The notes beneath the pieces are model-generated. The model was not told the origin of the DNA. It worked only from the letters and a program-made list of their open reading frames with translations, and made no database searches. From Scopulibacillus_A cellulosilyticus (GTDB taxonomy: Bacteria > Bacillota > Bacilli > Bacillales > Sporolactobacillaceae), in contig NZ_JBHTCO010000019.1 in the NCBI RefSeq assembly GCF_042665295.1, positions 1-64,000 on the forward strand: a stretch of DNA of 64,000 bases, given 5' to 3'. Positions 60,801 through 64,000 of the stretch are shown here, piece by piece (position 1 is the stretch's first letter; each line of letters begins with the position of its first letter). The translations under genes were made by a program, and so were the position numbers.

Positions 60801-60931
60801 ATGAACTTATAGAACAAAAAAAATCATTAAGCAAACAAATCCTCAGCCAAGGTGAGAGCTGGGTGACTGAACTTAATGATAACGAAATATATGACTTAAT
60901 CCGTCTGCGAAAAGAGGTGCTGTCATCGTGA
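57896..60931 (+). CDS. SNF2-family DEAD/DEAH helicase (YwqA-like)
   Basis: 1011-residue SWI2/SNF2 ATPase. The N-terminal ~400 residues are a family-specific region, followed by the motor: motif I LADDMGLGKTIQT (about 561-573), motif II IIDEAQ (about 661-666), motif III LTGTPIENRLDELWSIMEFLNPG, and C-terminal helicase lobe with LKAGGLGLNLTEARHVVHFDRWWNPAVEEQATDRVYRIGQ. Bacterial members are linked to RNA polymerase recycling or DNA repair (RapA/YwqA type), but the exact role is not known. ATG follows GAGGGATG. The stop overlaps the start of the SWIM protein gene by four bases (GTGA). Confidence 0.92.
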   Translation: MSRQLHISFIPTIRDECKFFVWIGDSQGRPNRENEYLYTLLNKSKEWVDVIGDNLITPYETEFQLDDDIVTVTGLLFGYNELLYLFKHPKFILGYNRYFDYAESFYYFKEVASGINILLENGHFYPALFDYEKDGEYYASAHWFGDNGLLEEAGLFKKWLSHIPPISLAPEELENVTTKQWLYLLINMWLDALIRQTSNPVFGQVVNEWSEKDLINKNHTVDWFNFLTIETPAFFLTARNQENINQVRHLKKEILNWVSEAGISNIEEPLNALSIFYQSHWGSFINVQSVNVYIEPDNNEEPFEADTIWTIHLDVKGIQNNEERLFVWEEAAYNHPANKQLLDQIEFALNQHIPELNFQQLLIDGAYDLNLDTVLKLYRKQDELIEQNIHLLFPSWLKIKKANDQVDMDLDISVGSSFFDLSSLTHYDWRIAVGDMNLSADEFKKMVDQQKAFVQRGGQWIELPLDKMVEAYEAMQEAETVTGKNASVGDTLQLKALYKGKQKKPFNLNIDQKLDNYLKGLLKKPAHNIEVPEHFSGQLRPYQKKGYTWLTTLAEKRAGCCLADDMGLGKTIQTITYITKRLDSRVDDQVLIICPTSLLANWRHEFKQFAPRLRLYTYHGPDRMSTESLEKQLDEFDCILTSYSLLLKDIEFFSKFEWSSVIIDEAQTIKNPHAKKSRAVRALKARHRIALTGTPIENRLDELWSIMEFLNPGYLGSLKRFREQFVRPIVKENNASKTRTLQKMISPFILRREKTDKRIIKDLPEKLEIKEYCHLSKVQASLYQSVVNELMQNVSSTEGMKRKGLILSTLTKLKQICDHPNLLTDKGDTQSSGKLNRLFELIGPLVEEKEKLLIFTQYVKMGKLLIQTLEKHFPNCPVYFLHGGLTAEAREKLIRHFRETDTSCIFILSLKAGGLGLNLTEARHVVHFDRWWNPAVEEQATDRVYRIGQRQNVNVHKMVCEGTIEERIDELIEQKKSLSKQILSQGESWVTELNDNEIYDLIRLRKEVLSS

Positions 60932-61542
60932 GCCGCCGAATTTCAATTAAAGATCCCTTGTTAGACAGCTGGCTAGATGAATTTTATCATGAAGCTGATT
61001 CAGGACGCCTCCGCCGGGGTAAGGCCTTATATAGGGAAGGCGCTGTGATCGGATTAGACGATTATCCAGATGAAGGCTTCTCCGCAGAAGTTGTAGGCTC
61101 TAATGGAACAATTTATAAAATTGAAGCCGATTGGTCTTCTGACAATCGATTCGAAGACTTAGACATCCCTTTTCCTGAAGATATATCTTTTCAATGCTCG
61201 TGTCCCGACAAGGGTTATCCATGTAAACATATTGTCGCAGCCGTTATTCGCTGGATTTCAGAATACGATAAGGAAATTTCAGGAGTCAGCAAACCAAAGG
61301 AAAGTGTTCCGGGCCTATTTAATAGTAATGAACACCAGACTCTTCAAATAAGGCGGCAACGTCAAACATATCACGAAGATTATTCTTTGGAAAGTCTCCA
61401 ATATTTAGCCAAAAAACAATCGTCAGTCGCAGCCAGGCTCGGCGACGCGCCTTTTTGGCATATTAAACCGGAATTAAATCATTTGCTAATGTTTGTTTAT
61501 AACGATATGCGTCAATTTAGTGAAAAAAACCGGATGAAATAG
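60928..61542 (+). CDS. SWIM zinc-finger protein (YwqB-like, short)
   Basis: 204-residue protein with a SWIM motif FQCSCPDKGYPCKHIVAAV (Cys90, Cys92, Cys99, His101). SWIM proteins next to SNF2 helicases are thought to bind nucleic acid as partners. Compared with B. subtilis YwqB, which I recall as more than twice as long, this protein lacks the large C-terminal helical part; the end NRMK is followed directly by a terminator, so it may be a natural short form or an old truncation. Start GTG, translationally coupled to the helicase. Confidence 0.83.
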   Translation: MSRRISIKDPLLDSWLDEFYHEADSGRLRRGKALYREGAVIGLDDYPDEGFSAEVVGSNGTIYKIEADWSSDNRFEDLDIPFPEDISFQCSCPDKGYPCKHIVAAVIRWISEYDKEISGVSKPKESVPGLFNSNEHQTLQIRRQRQTYHEDYSLESLQYLAKKQSSVAARLGDAPFWHIKPELNHLLMFVYNDMRQFSEKNRMK

Positions 61543-61560
61543 GACCGGATAACAATATAT

Positions 61561-61599
61561 AAAGAGCCAAGCGCGCCTTCATCGACCGCTTGGCTCTTT
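61561..61599. terminator. Bidirectional terminator
   Basis: Perfect 13-bp stem AAAGAGCCAAGCG/CGCTTGGCTCTTT with a 13-nt loop, between the convergent SWIM and serA genes. Confidence 0.9.
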
Positions 61600-61606
61600 G
61601 TATTAA

Positions 61607-63190
61607 TTACAGATCAATCTCTTGTACGCTGATAATGTCGTCAATTTTCTCTAAATGGGAGATAACATCTTTTTCTATTTTTTTGTCAACCGACAGCATC
61701 ATAATCGCTTGGCCGCCGGCGCTTTTTCTGCCAACTTGCATAGTTGCAATATTAACATCATGCTCACCTAGAATAGATCCAACCCGGCCAATCAAACCTG
61801 GGCGATCGTGATGATGAACAAATAACAAATGCCCTTCTGGAGAAATATCAATATTATAATCGCCGACTCTGATGATCCGCGGACCGTAACCCTCAATTAA
61901 GGTACCCGCAATGACCCTTTCATGATTGCCTGTTTTAACGTGCAATGTAATTAAACTTGTGAAACTTTGGTGATAAGGTTTCTTTTCTACCGTGTAAGCA
62001 ATATCATGCTGCTTTGCCATAAACGCCGCATTGATGAAATTCACCTTCGTGCTTAAATAATAAGACAGAACCCCTTTTAGAATGCCGCGGGTTAACGGTG
62101 TTGTTTCTAAATCCATTAATTCGCCTGAATAAGAAATGGTTATTTCATCAGGTTTTTCTTTAACTAATTGTATCGCCATCTCACCCATTTTTTCACAAAG
62201 CCCGAAGTAAGGGGTTAACTTTTTCATCATATCGCTTGGGATCGGCGGATAGTTAACGATATTTCTAAATGGTTGATCATGCAATACTTTTAATATTCCT
62301 TCGCTGACATCTACAGCGACATTTTTTTGCGCCTCTGCTGTTGACGCCCCGAGATGCGGTGTCGCAATCACTTGCGGCAATGTTAATAATGGATGTCCAA
62401 CCGCCGGTTCATTTTCAAAAACATCAATGGCTGCCCCGGCTACTTTTCCATCTTTTATTGCGTCATACAAATCATCCTCATTAATAATTCCGCCTCTGGC
62501 ACAGTTAATAATCCGTACGCCGTCTTTCATTTTATTTAATTTTTCGCTGTTGAGTAAATGTTTTGTCTCTTGGGTCAACGGCGTATGAACCGTGATAAAG
62601 TCAGCTGCTGCAATGACCTCATCAAGCTCTCCTTTTTCAATACCCAGTTTTGCCGCCCTTTCCTTCGTTAAGAATGGATCATAGGCAATAACTTTCATGT
62701 TGAAGACTTTCGCCCGTTTGGCAACTTCTGCCCCGATCCTTCCAAGACCTATAATACCGATAACTTTACGATTAAGCTCGGCGCCTTGGAAGGCCTTCCG
62801 GTTCCATTCACCGCCGACCAGAGATTTATAGGCTTGAGGAATATTGCGGGCAACGGCCATCATCATCGCAAATGTATGCTCAGCCGCGGAAATCGTATTG
62901 CCTTCCGGCGCATTAAGTACCATAATCCCTTTTTGCGTCGCTGCTTTTAGATCAATGTTATCCACGCCAACGCCGGCACGGCCGATGACTTTTAAATTAT
63001 TGCCGGCGTTAATAATATCGGCCGACACTTGCGTTTGGCTTCTGACCAGTAAAGCATGGTAATCTGAAATGACTTGTTGAAGTTTTTCAGGCTTAAGCCC
63101 TGTTTCTATATCAACCTTTACGTCTTTTGCCTTTAATAGGGGTTCGATGCCCTCTTGATTTAACGGATCACTAATTAAAATATTATACAT
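61607..63190 (-). CDS. serA: D-3-phosphoglycerate dehydrogenase
   Basis: 527-residue long-form SerA: substrate/nucleotide domains with VIGRAGVGVDNIDL, NAD motif IIGLGRIGAEVAKRA, catalytic Arg in NCARGGIINEDDL, Glu in DVFENEPA and His in TPHLGASTAEAQ, then the intervening ASB domain and a C-terminal ACT domain (HDRPGLIGRVGSILGEHDVNIATMQVGR) for serine feedback. It catalyses the first step of serine synthesis. The ATG at 63190 has AGGAGGTG ten bases upstream; it overlaps the aminotransferase gene by eight bases, so the two make one operon. Confidence 0.95.
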   Translation of the reverse strand: MYNILISDPLNQEGIEPLLKAKDVKVDIETGLKPEKLQQVISDYHALLVRSQTQVSADIINAGNNLKVIGRAGVGVDNIDLKAATQKGIMVLNAPEGNTISAAEHTFAMMMAVARNIPQAYKSLVGGEWNRKAFQGAELNRKVIGIIGLGRIGAEVAKRAKVFNMKVIAYDPFLTKERAAKLGIEKGELDEVIAAADFITVHTPLTQETKHLLNSEKLNKMKDGVRIINCARGGIINEDDLYDAIKDGKVAGAAIDVFENEPAVGHPLLTLPQVIATPHLGASTAEAQKNVAVDVSEGILKVLHDQPFRNIVNYPPIPSDMMKKLTPYFGLCEKMGEMAIQLVKEKPDEITISYSGELMDLETTPLTRGILKGVLSYYLSTKVNFINAAFMAKQHDIAYTVEKKPYHQSFTSLITLHVKTGNHERVIAGTLIEGYGPRIIRVGDYNIDISPEGHLLFVHHHDRPGLIGRVGSILGEHDVNIATMQVGRKSAGGQAIMMLSVDKKIEKDVISHLEKIDDIISVQEIDL

Positions 63191-64000
63191 AATCCAAATA
63201 CACCTCCTGTGCAGCTTTAACACCTGCACCATATTCAAAATGATGGTTAAAATCTTTCAAACCGCGTTCAATTATTGAAACAGCTTCCAGTACATCACCA
63301 GGGAAACAATAGCCCATATGACCAAATCTCATAATTTTACCTTTCAATTTTCCTTGGCCGCCCGCGAAATCAATATGATATTTCTTTTTAAGGTGACCGC
63401 GAAGTTTTTCTATTTCCAAATCAGCAGGTTCACTAATTGCTGTCACTGTCGGGGATGCATCCTCATCATTTGTTAACAGAGGCAGATCCAGTGCGCTGAT
63501 AGCTTCCCGGGTCATCTTTTTCATGATTTCATGTCTTTTGACAGTTTCATCAAATCCTTCTTCCTCTATCATCCCGCAAACTGCCTGAAGTCCATAAATA
63601 AGAGAAACAGCCGGTGTATTAGGTGTCATATGTTTCTCGTATGACTTTCGATAGGTTAATAGATCAAGATAATAAGCCGGCGCTTTATTATCTTCAATGA
63701 CTTTCCACGCCCTGTCGCTGACACTGACAAAAGCTAAGCCCGGCGGCAGCATTAAGGCCTTTTGTGAACCTGTGACAAGAATATCTATGCCCCATTCATC
63801 CATTTTCGCTTTAACCCCGCCTATACAGCTGACTCCGTCAACAATGAATAATGCATCACTGTGTGTATGAACAACATTAGCCAGCTGCGCAACAGGATTT
63901 AAAACCCCTGTAGATGTTTCATTATATGTTGCAACCACTGCTTTAATATGGTTGAACTGTTTGAGAAATTCGGATAATTCTTCTTCAGTGCACGCTTTCC
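63183..64000 (-). CDS. Class V PLP aminotransferase (alanine-glyoxylate/phosphoserine type), 5' end outside window
   Basis: The C-terminal ~272 residues of a fold-type I aminotransferase; the frame is open to the window edge. VDGVSCIGGVKAKMDEWGIDILVTGSQKALMLPPG holds the PLP aspartate and the Schiff-base lysine (SQKAL). It belongs to the alanine-glyoxylate/serine-pyruvate aminotransferase group rather than the classical SerC subfamily. Coupling with serA suggests that it supplies the phosphoserine aminotransferase step, which is inference. Confidence 0.87.
   Translation of the reverse strand, partial: KACTEEELSEFLKQFNHIKAVVATYNETSTGVLNPVAQLANVVHTHSDALFIVDGVSCIGGVKAKMDEWGIDILVTGSQKALMLPPGLAFVSVSDRAWKVIEDNKAPAYYLDLLTYRKSYEKHMTPNTPAVSLIYGLQAVCGMIEEEGFDETVKRHEIMKKMTREAISALDLPLLTNDEDASPTVTAISEPADLEIEKLRGHLKKKYHIDFAGGQGKLKGKIMRFGHMGYCFPGDVLEAVSIIERGLKDFNHHFEYGAGVKAAQEVYLDYV

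Noticed and set aside
1..64000. CRISPR arrays, tRNA/rRNA genes, IS elements, prophage genes, riboswitches
   Set aside because: I looked for repeated spacers, cloverleaf ends, transposase motifs and long structured leaders and found none that I could support by reading.

Overview
The window reads as chromosomal DNA of a low-GC, endospore-type Gram-positive bacterium of the order Bacillales. The evidence is strong AGGAGG-type ribosome sites with frequent TTG and GTG starts, near-perfect PerR and Fur boxes, cre-like sites, a BkdR/sigma-54 controlled branched-chain keto-acid operon in the Bacillus subtilis order, and gene pairs such as adaA-adaB, dctS-dctR-dctP and ywqA-ywqB. A Bacillaceae or Sporolactobacillaceae member is my inference; I cannot name the species. 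I saw no rRNA, tRNA, insertion sequence, prophage or CRISPR array. One assembly gap (N at 54510) lies inside a histidine kinase gene. Layout. 1-7370: PerR-type catalase, a short-chain fatty-acid transporter, and a Fur-controlled ferric-iron ABC transporter. 7723-9750: two HpaG-like hydrolases/isomerases and an HpaF-like isomerase, a fragment of homoprotocatechuate degradation. 9955-13000: a CocE/NonD hydrolase divergent from a TetR regulator, with a perfect 44-bp palindrome between them. 13109-20911: a co-oriented catabolic cluster (luciferase-like monooxygenase, PF06684/DUF1185 protein, alpha/beta hydrolase, aldehyde dehydrogenase, FMN reductase, small winged-helix protein, NCS1 permease, flavin reductase) divergent from an XRE-cupin regulator. 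I cannot match it to a described pathway, and it is the best candidate for a new system. 21002-24210: a WrbA-like flavoprotein, an MFS transporter with an unusual repeat-bearing tail, and a MarR regulator whose only plausible start is non-canonical. 24219-36342: bacilliredoxin, AIM24-family protein, then the complete ptb-bcd-buk-lpdV-bkdAA-bkdAB-bkdB operon (minus strand) with a perfect sigma-54 promoter, a likely enhancer dyad, the activator BkdR, and DUF2627. 36413-40409: a GH101-related surface glycosidase, an LCP cell-wall ligase with a 42-residue leader-gene product, and an HPr/Crh-like protein behind a cre site. 40474-42503: a radical SAM protein plus the adaptive alkylation response pair. 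42683-47334: a GntP permease, a DUF1537 acid-sugar kinase and a hydroxyacid dehydrogenase divergent from a GntR/FCD regulator, with three operators exactly 21 bp apart. 47525-51239: C4-dicarboxylate carrier and its two-component system. 51493-55776: MurG-like glycosyltransferase and UDP-GlcNAc dehydratase beside an OmpR-type two-component system. 55969-64000: CcdC-like membrane protein, lactonase, SNF2 helicase with a SWIM protein, and serA with a class V aminotransferase cut by the window edge. How parts connect. A 33-bp promoter module (11-bp-period TGTCA/TGTAA repeat, then a -10 at fixed distance) stands before three envelope operons: the glycosidase, the LCP operon and the MurG-like/dehydratase operon. 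The OmpR-type pair next to the last of these is the obvious candidate regulator, so the window may hold a small cell-surface polysaccharide regulon.
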